From Thermoleophilia bacterium (GTDB lineage Bacteria > Actinomycetota > Thermoleophilia > Miltoncostaeales > Miltoncostaeaceae), in contig JAEMRL010000151.1 in NCBI GenBank assembly GCA_016463385.1, positions 1 through 6,284 of the forward strand: a stretch of DNA of 6,284 nt, in the 5' to 3' direction. Made by a program: the position numbers and the translations under genes. The notes under the pieces were generated by a model. It saw only the letters and a program-made list of their open reading frames with translations, made no database searches and was not told the origin of the DNA. Of this stretch, positions 1 to 6,013 are shown piece by piece; position 1 is the first letter of the stretch; each line of letters starts with the position of its first letter.

Positions 1-40
1 CCGCCACGCGGGCTGCGGGGTGGGGCTCCGGGTGCCTCTC

Positions 41-46
41 TATACT
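41..46 (+). promoter_or_regulatory. -10 box of dapA, predicting a leaderless transcript
   Basis: TATACT differs by one base from the consensus TATAAT and stands out in a very GC-rich stretch. It ends 7 nt before the GTG start of dapA, so the expected transcription start falls on or next to position 54. No Shine-Dalgarno-like purine run lies just upstream of the GTG. Both facts fit a leaderless mRNA, a class that is common in actinobacteria and usually shows a TANNNT box about 7 nt before the start codon. I see no convincing -35 element in the region about 17-19 nt upstream. The assignment is inferred from spacing only. Confidence 0.6.
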
Positions 47-53
47 CCCCGGC

Positions 54-932
54 GTGTTCGGAGCGATCCTCACCGCCATGGTCACGCCGTTCGATCCGGA
101 CCTCCGGGTCGATGAGGCGGCCACCGTCGCCCTCGCCAACCACCTGGTGGAGCACGGCTCCGACGGCCTGGTGATGGCGGGCACGACCGGCGAGGCGTCG
201 ACGCTCACCGACGACGAGAAGGTCGCCCTCTACCGCCTCGCGGTGCGCGAGTTCGGCGGCCGGGCCAGCGTCATCGCGGGCACCGGCAGCAACGACACCG
301 CCCACTCGGTCCACCTGACCCGCCTCGCGGCGGAGGTCGGCGTCGACGCGGTGCTCGTGGTGACCCCGTACTACAACCGCCCGCCCCGGGCCGGGATCGT
401 CGGCCACGTGGCCGCGATCGCCGAGGTCGGCGTGCCGGTGGTGCTCTACAACATCCCGGGGCGCTCGGGCGTCAACATGGAGCCCGACCTGATCGCCGAG
501 CTGGCGCAGATCCCGAACGTGGTCGCGCTCAAGCAGGCGAATCCCGACCTCGACCAGTGCCGCGAGGTCGCGCGCACCACCGACCTCACGATCTACGCGG
601 GCAACGACGACATGCTGTTCCCGGTGCTCGAGATGGGCGGCGCCGGGGTCATCTCGGTCGCCTCCCACCTGGTGGGCGAGGAGATGGCGGCGATCGCCGA
701 GGCCGCGCGCCGCGGCGACCTGGACGAGGCGCGCCGCCGCGACGCGGCGCTCGCCGACCTGGTCGTCGCGCTCTTCGTGACCACCAGCCCCATCCTCATC
801 AAGGCGGCCCTCGAGATGACCGGCCTCATCCCCTCCGGGCGCCTCAGACTTCCCCTGGTCGACGCGACGCCGGTGCAGCGAGACATCCTGCGCAGCGTGC
901 TCGAACGCCAGGGCATCCTTTCGCGGGCCTAG
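54..932 (+). CDS. dapA: 4-hydroxy-tetrahydrodipicolinate synthase (DapA)
   Basis: This 292-aa cytoplasmic enzyme condenses pyruvate with aspartate semialdehyde, the first committed step to diaminopimelate and lysine. The length is normal for the TIM-barrel DapA/NAL family. Visible family landmarks are the GTTGE substrate loop with Thr44-Thr45, the tyrosine pair Tyr106-Tyr107, Tyr132 and Arg137 in the YNIPGRSG segment, and the Schiff-base lysine Lys160 in ALKQAN. These match E. coli Thr44/45, Tyr107, Tyr133, Arg138 and Lys161 almost position for position. The residue after the catalytic lysine is Gln where many DapA proteins have Glu or Asp. The GTG start is the only start codon that gives the family N-terminus (FGAILTAMVTPF); no in-frame start lies upstream in the window. 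The gene is followed after 32 nt by rnj, an actinobacterial arrangement. Related aldolases of the same superfamily are possible in principle, but the residue set and the neighbourhood favour DapA. Confidence 0.95.
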   Translation: MFGAILTAMVTPFDPDLRVDEAATVALANHLVEHGSDGLVMAGTTGEASTLTDDEKVALYRLAVREFGGRASVIAGTGSNDTAHSVHLTRLAAEVGVDAVLVVTPYYNRPPRAGIVGHVAAIAEVGVPVVLYNIPGRSGVNMEPDLIAELAQIPNVVALKQANPDLDQCREVARTTDLTIYAGNDDMLFPVLEMGGAGVISVASHLVGEEMAAIAEAARRGDLDEARRRDAALADLVVALFVTTSPILIKAALEMTGLIPSGRLRLPLVDATPVQRDILRSVLERQGILSRA

Positions 933-953
933 CGCCCGCACCTGCGACACAAC

Positions 954-959
954 AGGAGA
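954..959 (+). promoter_or_regulatory. Shine-Dalgarno of rnj
   Basis: AGGAGA sits in the 32-nt gap between the dapA stop and the rnj ATG, about 5-6 nt before the ATG. It fixes the start at 965 rather than any codon further upstream, where the open frame continues as an overlap with dapA. No promoter-like element is visible in this short gap, so rnj is probably read from the dapA transcript. Confidence 0.8.
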
Positions 960-964
960 GCTAT

Positions 965-2659
965 ATGGCGACCAGCGCCAGCGTGCGGGTCATCCCGCTC
1001 GGCGGAGCCGGCGAGATCGGCAAGAACATGTACGTGGTCGAGCACGGGGACCGGATGGTCCTCATCGACTGCGGCATCACCTTCCCCAAGAACGATCAGA
1101 TGGGCGTGGACATCGTCCTGCCCGACTTCAGCTACGTCGCCGACCGGCGCGACAACCTCGAGGGCCTGATCCTCACGCACGGCCACGAGGACCACATCGG
1201 GGCGGTGCCGTTCCTCATCCAGGCCGTCGGCGGCATGCCGATCTACGGCCGCCGCTTCACGCTCGGGCTCCTGCGGGCCAAGCTCGAGGAGCACCGGCTG
1301 CTCGACAAGGCCGAGCTGATCGAGGTGCCCTACGGCACGCCGGTGCAGATCGGCCCGTTCTCGACCGAGTTCGTGCCCCTGACCCACTCGACCCCCGACT
1401 GCGCCGCCGTCGCCCTGTCGACGCCGGCCGGCACGATCGTCCACACGGGCGACTTCGGCATCGAGTTCGCGCCCGTCGGCGGGCGCCGCAGCGACCTCGC
1501 GGCCCTCGCGCGGCTCGGTGAGAAGGGCGTCCAGCTGCTGCTGGCCGACTCCACCAACGCGGAGGAGGGCCCGATGTCCTCCCCGTTGCCGACCCGGGAC
1601 GTCCAGAACGAGCTCGCGCGCATCTTCGCCCTCGCGCGCGGCCGCGTACTGGTCACGACCTTCTCCTCCCACATCCACCGGGTCCAGCAGGTGCTCGACG
1701 CCGCCTACTCCGACGGCCGCGTCGTGGCCCTCGTCGGGCGCTCGCTGATGCGCAACGTGACCATGGCGAGCAACCTGATCGACCCGGACACCGGCGAGAC
1801 CTACCTGCGGCCCCCGCCGGGCACCCTGGTCAAGCTGCGCGAGCTGGAGAGCCGCCCCCGCGACGAGCAGGTGCTGATCTGCACCGGCAGCCAGGGGGAG
1901 CCCATGGCCGCCCTCAGCCGCATCGCCCGCGGCGAGCACAACCAGGTCAAGATCGCGCCGGGCGACACGGTGCTCTACTCGTCGAGCACCGTCCCCGGCA
2001 ACGAGCTCGCCGTGAACGAGATCGTCAACCGCCTCGTGCGCGCCGACGCCGACTTCATCACCGAGCGCCAGAACCCGAAGGTGCACGTGTCCGGTCACGG
2101 CAGCGCGAGCGACCTGCTGCTCATGCTCGAGCTGATCCGCCCGCGCTTCTTCGCCCCGATCCACGGCGAGGCCCGCCACCAGCGCGCGCATGCCGAGCTG
2201 GCCGGGGCCGTGGGGATCGGCTCCGACCGCATCACCGTGCTCGACAACGGCGACGTCCTCGAGGTGACGCCGGATTCGGCGACCGTGGTCGATCGCGTCC
2301 ACGCGGGGCTCAGCTACGTCGATCAGGCGGGCGGGGGCGACATCACCGAGAGCGTCCTGCGCGACCGGCGCCACCTCGCCGACGACGGCCTGATCCTGGT
2401 CGTCGCCCGGGTGGACGCGTCCACGGGCCAGCCGTTCGGCGAGATCGAGATCGTCACCCGCGGCTTCGGCTCGGGCAGGGACGAGGAGCTGATCGAGGAG
2501 ACGCGCGCCTGCGTCGAGGACAGCCTCACGACCTCGGCCGGCCAGCGGGTGGTCGAGATGGGCGTCCTCCAGCATCAGCTCCACGACGCCGTCGCCGGCC
2601 TGATCCGCAAGCGGACCTCGCAGCGCCCGATGGTCGTCCCGGTGATCCTCGAGGTCTAG
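965..2659 (+). CDS. rnj: Ribonuclease J
   Basis: The 564-aa protein is a metallo-beta-lactamase/beta-CASP ribonuclease with 5'-3' exonuclease and endonuclease activity in mRNA decay and rRNA maturation, acting in the cytoplasm. The N-terminus carries the family signature PLGGAGEIGKNM. The zinc-binding motif HGHEDH is at residues 72-77, His141 lies in THSTPD, and Asp163 lies in HTGDF. The beta-CASP domain (about 205-370) shows DSTNAE, TTFSSHIHR and TGSQGEPM. The motif HVSGHGS is at about 374-380, and PIHGE with the last metal ligand His400 follows. The C-terminal domain (from about 450) contains the usual YVDQAGGGDI and LRDRRHL stretches. All expected catalytic residues are present and the length is close to the usual 550-560. 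The ATG start is chosen for its Shine-Dalgarno and the family N-terminus. It lies 32 nt after dapA, so the two are probably one operon, ended by the hairpins beyond 2670. A single generic symbol is used because J1 and J2 cannot be told apart here. Confidence 0.96.
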   Translation: MATSASVRVIPLGGAGEIGKNMYVVEHGDRMVLIDCGITFPKNDQMGVDIVLPDFSYVADRRDNLEGLILTHGHEDHIGAVPFLIQAVGGMPIYGRRFTLGLLRAKLEEHRLLDKAELIEVPYGTPVQIGPFSTEFVPLTHSTPDCAAVALSTPAGTIVHTGDFGIEFAPVGGRRSDLAALARLGEKGVQLLLADSTNAEEGPMSSPLPTRDVQNELARIFALARGRVLVTTFSSHIHRVQQVLDAAYSDGRVVALVGRSLMRNVTMASNLIDPDTGETYLRPPPGTLVKLRELESRPRDEQVLICTGSQGEPMAALSRIARGEHNQVKIAPGDTVLYSSSTVPGNELAVNEIVNRLVRADADFITERQNPKVHVSGHGSASDLLLMLELIRPRFFAPIHGEARHQRAHAELAGAVGIGSDRITVLDNGDVLEVTPDSATVVDRVHAGLSYVDQAGGGDITESVLRDRRHLADDGLILVVARVDASTGQPFGEIEIVTRGFGSGRDEELIEETRACVEDSLTTSAGQRVVEMGVLQHQLHDAVAGLIRKRTSQRPMVVPVILEV

Positions 2660-2670
2660 CGGCTCCGGGA

Positions 2671-2700
2671 CCGGCGGTCCGTCATCGGACGGACCGCCGG
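2671..2700 (+). terminator. Hairpin after rnj, probable terminator without T-tract
   Basis: A perfect 13-bp inverted repeat (arms 2671-2683 and 2688-2700, loop ATCG) begins 11 nt after the rnj stop. Such a long perfect stem is unlikely by chance even at this GC content. The following bases are GC-rich with no T-run, so this is not a classic intrinsic terminator. T-less hairpins are often seen at gene ends in high-GC actinobacteria and may end transcription or protect 3' ends. Because the stem is symmetric it could also serve the convergent sod transcript. Confidence 0.7.
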
Positions 2701-2712
2701 CGCGGGCGGCGT

Positions 2713-2756
2713 GCGGGGGAGGGGGGCCGGAGGACCGGCCGCCGCACCTCCCCCGC
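2713..2756 (-). terminator. Second hairpin, between convergent rnj and sod
   Basis: The outer stem is 10 bp (2713-2722 with 2747-2756). An inner 6-bp stem GGCCGG/CCGGCC (2725-2730 with 2735-2740) has loop AGGA, and the two are separated by an asymmetric internal loop. It lies 9-52 nt beyond the stop codon of the minus-strand sod gene, so it is the first structure met by that transcript and the second met by rnj read-through. No T-tract follows on either strand. A role as a bidirectional terminator or 3'-end stabiliser is inferred. Confidence 0.55.
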
Positions 2757-2764
2757 GGACGCGC

Positions 2765-3370
2765 TCAGAGCTCCTTCGCGATGCGCTCCCACTTGGCGCT
2801 CACGTCGGCCCAGTCGACGTTCGCGATGAACGCCTCGATGTACTTCGGGCGAGCCGTGGAGAAGTCGCGGATGTAGGAGTGCTCGTACACGTCGAGCGCC
2901 AGGATCGGGGTCGCGTTCCACACCGGGAAGGTGTCCTGCGCGTCGCCGATGTAGAGATCGAGGCGCGACCAGTCCCAGTCCCAGGCGAGCCACGCCCAGC
3001 CGCGGGCGGCCATGCCGGCGGCGCGGAGCTCGGTCAGGAAGGCCTCGTGACCACCCAGATCGCGCTCGATCTGCCCGGCCAGCGCGTCGGAGGGGCCGGA
3101 GCCGTCGCCGCCGAGGTTCTGGAAGTAGACCTCGTGGTTCTTGATGCCCCCGATGGCGAAGGTGATCGCCGAGCGGTAGGCGCGGTAGTCGGAGAAGATC
3201 TGGTTGGCCGTGGAGCGGTCGGCGGCCGCCATCTTCTCGGTGATCTCGTTGTACTTCTTCACGTAGCCCTCGTAGAGAGCCCAGTGGGCCTCGACGGACT
3301 CGGCCGAGATCCCGTCCAGCTTGAGGATCTTGTCGGGCTTCGCGATGGCGGTGACCTGGTGCGGCGGCAC
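2765..3370 (-). CDS. sodA: Superoxide dismutase, Fe/Mn family
   Basis: This 201-aa protein converts superoxide to oxygen and hydrogen peroxide. No signal peptide is visible, so it should be cytoplasmic. Metal ligands by family alignment are His29, His79 (in GGIKNHEVYF), Asp160 and His164 (in DVYEHSY). Gln145 in the AQD segment sits where manganese-type enzymes place their active-site glutamine, and the GG before NH is also more manganese-like, but metal choice cannot be settled by eye. The tail ARPKYIEAF…NVDW is the usual SOD C-terminus. Two features are atypical. The first helix reads HWALYEGYV instead of the common HxxxHHxxYV, and the DVWEH motif has Tyr for Trp. The segment 125-134 is rich in Trp. 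Start: GTG at 3370, with GAGGAGG 5 nt upstream; the open frame extends further upstream but without family similarity. It points against rnj and ftsK, so it is its own transcription unit. Confidence 0.92.
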   Translation of the reverse strand: MPPHQVTAIAKPDKILKLDGISAESVEAHWALYEGYVKKYNEITEKMAAADRSTANQIFSDYRAYRSAITFAIGGIKNHEVYFQNLGGDGSGPSDALAGQIERDLGGHEAFLTELRAAGMAARGWAWLAWDWDWSRLDLYIGDAQDTFPVWNATPILALDVYEHSYIRDFSTARPKYIEAFIANVDWADVSAKWERIAKEL

Positions 3371-3375
3371 GTGTG

Positions 3376-3382
3376 CCTCCTC
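3376..3382 (-). promoter_or_regulatory. Shine-Dalgarno of sod
   Basis: On the minus strand GAGGAGG is followed by 5 nt (CACAC) and then GTG. This strong site decides the start of the superoxide dismutase at 3370 and rules out the much longer open frame that continues to about 3877 inside ftsK. Confidence 0.88.
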
Positions 3383-3411
3383 GTTCGAAGAACAGTGGTG
3401 ATGACCGGTAG

Positions 3412-3417
3412 AGCCTA
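3412..3417 (-). promoter_or_regulatory. Candidate -10 box of sod
   Basis: On the minus strand TAGGCT fits TANNNT and is preceded by GGGC, like the GGGCTAGGGT found before the RodZ-like gene in this window. Transcription would begin near 3405, giving a leader of about 35 nt that includes the strong Shine-Dalgarno. The nearest -35-like hexamer (TTGGCG, 3448-3443 on the minus strand) is 25 nt away, too far for a standard promoter, so support is moderate. Confidence 0.4.
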
Positions 3418-3420
3418 GCC

Positions 3421-3444
3421 CGGCAGGAACGGGCACGCCTGCCG
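3421..3444. repeat. 7-bp inverted repeat in the sod–ftsK divergent region
   Basis: CGGCAGG (3421-3427) and CCTGCCG (3438-3444) are perfect inverted arms with a 10-nt spacer. It lies directly upstream of the sod -10 candidate, a place where a regulator of sod could bind, or it could be an RNA hairpin in the ftsK leader. A 7-bp match is not rare in DNA of this composition, so a function is only a possibility. Confidence 0.35.
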
Positions 3445-3459
3445 CCAACTCACTACCCG

Positions 3460-3474
3460 CGGGCCGCCGGCCCG
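3460..3474. repeat. 6-bp inverted repeat upstream of ftsK
   Basis: CGGGCC (3460-3465) and GGCCCG (3469-3474) flank a 3-nt spacer. An overlapping alternative pairing, CCCGA (3471-3475) with TCGGG (3479-3483), cannot form at the same time. Both lie shortly before the ftsK Shine-Dalgarno. This could be a leader structure, but short GC-only repeats arise easily by chance here. Confidence 0.25.
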
Positions 3475-3489
3475 AACGTCGGGCATCCG

Positions 3490-3494
3490 GGAGG
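3490..3494 (+). promoter_or_regulatory. Shine-Dalgarno of ftsK
   Basis: GGAGG is part of the run GGGAGGTG and lies 6 nt before the ATC codon at 3501, an ideal spacing. No ATG, GTG or TTG occurs in the ftsK frame near it. A GTG at 3494 overlaps the site but is in a different frame that gives no FtsK-like protein. The site is the main evidence that ftsK begins at 3501. I find no convincing promoter for ftsK in the 130-nt intergenic region. Confidence 0.7.
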
Positions 3495-3500
3495 TGCGAG

Positions 3501-5936
3501 ATCAGCACGCGCGTACAGGCATCACGACGGCGCCCCGCCGGGCGGACCAGCCGCCGGCCCCGTCCGGGCATCGACACGCAGACCCGCGAGCTGATCGGCC
3601 TCGGGCTGGTCGCCGTCGGCATCTTCCTCGGGGTCTCGCTGTTCCTGGGCGTCGGCGGCCCCGTCGGCGGCTGGCTCGAGGAGGGCCTGCGCCAGGGCAT
3701 CGGCCGCGGCGTGGCGCTCGCCCCCGCGGCCCTGATCGCCACCGGCATCGCCCTGATGCTCGACCACCCGCTGCTCGCCGCGCGCCCGATGCGGCTCGGC
3801 CTGGCGGTCGGCGGAGCCGCCCTCCTGATCGCGCTCGCCTGGGGCGGGCTCGGCCTCGGCGGCGTCGAGCGGGTCACCTGGTTCGACGCCGGGCTGACCG
3901 AGCGCGGCGGCTACATCGGCGAGGCCGGCTACTGGGCCACCAGCTCCACCGTCGGCGGCTTCGGCACCGCGTTGATCGTGATCGTGGGCCTCGTCGCGTC
4001 GGTCGTTCTGATCTCGGGCGCGTCTCTCGGCCTCGTGCTGCGGCGCGGGGGCGAGACCGCCGCCGTCGCGTCCAAGAGCGTCGGCCGCGGCGTGGCCACG
4101 GCCTCGGTCACCGCCATCCGCGGAGGGCAGAAGCTGCGCGAGCGGATCGACGCGATCGAGCCCCCGACGCTGATCGGGCGACGCCGCGCCAAGCCCGTCG
4201 CCCCGCACTCCCTGGTGGACGGCGCCGACAACTTCCCGGACATCTTCGACGGCCCGTCCGACATGCCGCCCTCTCCCGCGCTCTCCACACACGAGAACGA
4301 GGGCGAGCCGCTGGTGATGGCCCCCGCCGCGGCCGCGCCGGCCTCGGCGGCGGTTCGCGCCGTCGCCACGGCGCCCGCGCCGGTCGAGCAGCTCGGCCTC
4401 GCCGAGGAGGCGCCCGACCTGGAGCCGGTCTTCGCGCCCACGCCGAAGGCCGTGCGCGGCGGACGGGGAGGCCTCTACCGGCGCCCCTCGGCGAGCCTGC
4501 TGCGGCGCTCGAGCGGGCCCACGAGCCAGCCGGAGGACCTGATCCGCCGCACCAGCCGGATCCTCGAGGAGACCCTCGGCCACTTCGGGATCGAGGCGAC
4601 GGTGGCCGACACGGTCAGCGGCCCGCGCGTCACGCGCTACGAGCTCCAGCTCGCCCCGGGAACGAAGGTCGGGCGCATCAGCGCGCTCCGCGACGACCTC
4701 GCCTACGCCCTCGCCGCCCGCGAGGAGCTGCGCATCATCGCGCCGATCCCGGGCAAGCAGGCGGTCGGCGTCGAGGTGCCGAACCCCGAGGCGTCGCTGG
4801 TCACGCTCGGCGACATCACCCGTGAGTTCCCCGAGCACGCCGGCCCGTTGATGGCCTGGCTCGGCCTCGACCTCGGCGGCAAGCCGGTCTACATCGACCT
4901 GTCCAAGATGCCGCACCTGCTGATCGCCGGCTCCACCGGCACCGGCAAGAGCGTCTGCCTCAACGCGCTGCTCGCGTCGGTGCTGCTGCGCTCGACGCCC
5001 GAGGACCTGAGGATGATCCTGATCGACCCCAAGAAGGTCGAGCTGAACCACTACGAGAGCATCCCGCACCTGCTCACGCCGGTCGTCACCAACATGAAGG
5101 ACGCGGCGGCGGTCCTCTCCAACATCGTCCGCGAGATGGAGAGCCGCTACGAGCTGATGGGCATGAAGCGCGCCCGCAACCTGCGCGACTGGAACGAGGC
5201 GCGGGCGGCGGCGGGCGAGCCCCCGATGCCGACGATCCTCGTCCTCATCGACGAGCTGGCCGACCTGATGATGGTCTCCCCGGCGGAGGTCGAGGACTCG
5301 ATCATCCGCCTGGCCCAGAAGAGCCGCGCCGTCGGCATCCACCTGGTGCTGGCCACCCAGCGCCCCTCGGCGGACGTGATCACCGGGATGATCAAGGCCA
5401 ACGTCCCCTCGCGGATCGCCTTCGCGGTGTCATCGCAGGTCGACTCGCGCGTCGTGCTCGACGCCGGCGGCGCGGAGTCGCTGCTCGGTCACGGCGACAT
5501 GCTCTTCCGCCCGGTCGGCACGTCGCGGCTCCAGCGCCTGCAGGGCGCCTACGTCAGCGAGGAGGAGATCCTCGCGATCACCGACCACTGGCGCGCGCAG
5601 GGCAAGCCGGAGATGCGCAAGGAGCTGATGGAGCGGCCCGAGCCGGTCGACGACCCGCTCGACGCCGAGGTGGACGACATGATCGAGCGCGCGGTCGAGA
5701 TGGTCGTGGAGCAGGGGACGGCGTCGGTGTCGCTCCTGCAGCGCCGTCTCGGCGTGGGTTACGCCCGCGCCGGACGGCTCGTGGACACCATGGAGCGGCT
5801 CGGCGTGGTGTCGGGTCACGAGGGCTCGAAGCCGCGGACCGTGCTGGTGGGTACCGGCGACCTCGACCGCATCCTCCGCCGGACGCCGGTCCCGGGCGAT
5901 CTCGACGACCTGGTGGAGGACGACGTCCTGGAGTAG
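3501..5936 (+). CDS. ftsK: DNA translocase FtsK/SpoIIIE family, apparent ATC start
   Basis: The 811-aa inner-membrane, septum-associated ATPase pumps DNA to clear and resolve chromosomes at division. A basic N-terminal stretch (residues 1-22) is followed by four predicted membrane helices at about 31-51, 71-88, 97-118 and 156-180. An Ala/Pro-rich linker runs to about 340. The alpha domain (343-440) includes GPRVTRYELQLAPG. The motor has Walker A GSTGTGKS at 477-484, Walker B LVLIDE with Asp584-Glu585, and ATQRPS at 618-623 followed by the SRIAFAVSSQVDSR stretch. A C-terminal winged-helix gamma domain lies at about 721-787. The first conventional in-frame start is GTG 3711, but that would delete the basic leader and the whole first membrane helix and has no good Shine-Dalgarno. 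The ATC at 3501 has GGAGG 6 nt upstream and yields (M)STRVQASRRRPAGR, a plausible actinobacterial FtsK N-terminus. The start could be a true AUC codon or an ATG miscalled in the assembly. Family assignment is secure; the exact start is not. Confidence 0.93.
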   Translation: MSTRVQASRRRPAGRTSRRPRPGIDTQTRELIGLGLVAVGIFLGVSLFLGVGGPVGGWLEEGLRQGIGRGVALAPAALIATGIALMLDHPLLAARPMRLGLAVGGAALLIALAWGGLGLGGVERVTWFDAGLTERGGYIGEAGYWATSSTVGGFGTALIVIVGLVASVVLISGASLGLVLRRGGETAAVASKSVGRGVATASVTAIRGGQKLRERIDAIEPPTLIGRRRAKPVAPHSLVDGADNFPDIFDGPSDMPPSPALSTHENEGEPLVMAPAAAAPASAAVRAVATAPAPVEQLGLAEEAPDLEPVFAPTPKAVRGGRGGLYRRPSASLLRRSSGPTSQPEDLIRRTSRILEETLGHFGIEATVADTVSGPRVTRYELQLAPGTKVGRISALRDDLAYALAAREELRIIAPIPGKQAVGVEVPNPEASLVTLGDITREFPEHAGPLMAWLGLDLGGKPVYIDLSKMPHLLIAGSTGTGKSVCLNALLASVLLRSTPEDLRMILIDPKKVELNHYESIPHLLTPVVTNMKDAAAVLSNIVREMESRYELMGMKRARNLRDWNEARAAAGEPPMPTILVLIDELADLMMVSPAEVEDSIIRLAQKSRAVGIHLVLATQRPSADVITGMIKANVPSRIAFAVSSQVDSRVVLDAGGAESLLGHGDMLFRPVGTSRLQRLQGAYVSEEEILAITDHWRAQGKPEMRKELMERPEPVDDPLDAEVDDMIERAVEMVVEQGTASVSLLQRRLGVGYARAGRLVDTMERLGVVSGHEGSKPRTVLVGTGDLDRILRRTPVPGDLDDLVEDDVLE

Positions 5937-5942
5937 GCCGAG

Positions 5943-5972
5943 TTGCCACTCTCGCGCGGCCTGGGCTAGGGT
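5943..5972 (+). promoter_or_regulatory. Promoter of the RodZ-like gene
   Basis: TTGCCA (5943-5948) and TAGGGT (5967-5972) are spaced by 18 nt and resemble sigma-70/HrdB-type -35 and -10 boxes; the -35 matches TTGACA at five of six positions. The -35 box starts 6 nt after the ftsK stop codon. The expected start of transcription is about 5979-5980, at the foot of the hairpin that follows. The RodZ-like gene therefore appears to have its own promoter, though read-through from ftsK is also possible. Confidence 0.6.
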
Positions 5973-5976
5973 GCCC

Positions 5977-6007
5977 CGGCGGGTCGGAGGCCTTCCTCCG
6001 CCCGCCG
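5977..6007 (+). other. Strong hairpin at the 5' end of the RodZ-like mRNA
   Basis: Arms 5977-5990 and 5995-6007 form 7 bp (CGGCGGG/CCCGCCG) plus 6 bp (CGGAGG/CCTCCG) around one bulged T at 5984, with loop CCTT. The hairpin lies between ftsK and the RodZ-like gene and starts almost exactly at the predicted transcription start. The only Shine-Dalgarno-like run here, GGAGG at 5986-5990, is buried in the stem and ends 23 nt before the ATG. It may be a T-less ftsK terminator, a 5' stabilising hairpin or a translational control element; the sequence alone does not decide. Confidence 0.65.
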
Positions 6008-6013
6008 CAAACC

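Noticed and set aside
557..964. N-terminal extension of the rnj frame into dapA
   Set aside because: The extension overlaps dapA and is Arg/Gly/Pro-rich, while a good Shine-Dalgarno and the family N-terminus support ATG 965.
2473..2480. GGGCAGGG (and GGGGAGGG at 2716-2723) as FtsK-orienting KOPS-like sites near ftsK
   Set aside because: GGGNAGGG is the E. coli motif and may not apply here. By rough composition a few matches are expected by chance in 6 kb of such GC-rich DNA.
929..2584. A 551-aa open frame antisense to rnj
   Set aside because: Low-complexity shadow rich in His, Asp, Ala, Arg and Val, produced by GC-biased third positions of rnj; no recognisable domain and full overlap with a certain gene.
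2660..2764. Possible small RNA or CRISPR-like repeat in the hairpin-rich rnj–sod gap
   Set aside because: Only two different inverted repeats are present, with no regularly spaced direct repeats and no separate promoter; convergent terminator function is simpler.
3371..3877. N-terminal extension of the sod frame into the ftsK coding region
   Set aside because: No similarity to SOD; the GTG at 3370 has GAGGAGG at ideal distance and gives a normal family length of 201 aa.
3494..4825. A 443-aa plus-strand frame starting at GTG 3494, next to the ftsK Shine-Dalgarno
   Set aside because: The GTG overlaps the Shine-Dalgarno itself and the protein is Arg/Pro/Gly-rich nonsense. The correct FtsK sequence runs in another frame from 3501. 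I considered a frameshift joining the two frames, but the 3501 frame gives a natural N-terminus without one.
3522..5342. A 606-aa minus-strand open frame opposite ftsK
   Set aside because: Same GC-bias artefact, composed of repetitive Ala/Arg/Asp/Gly runs without any domain.
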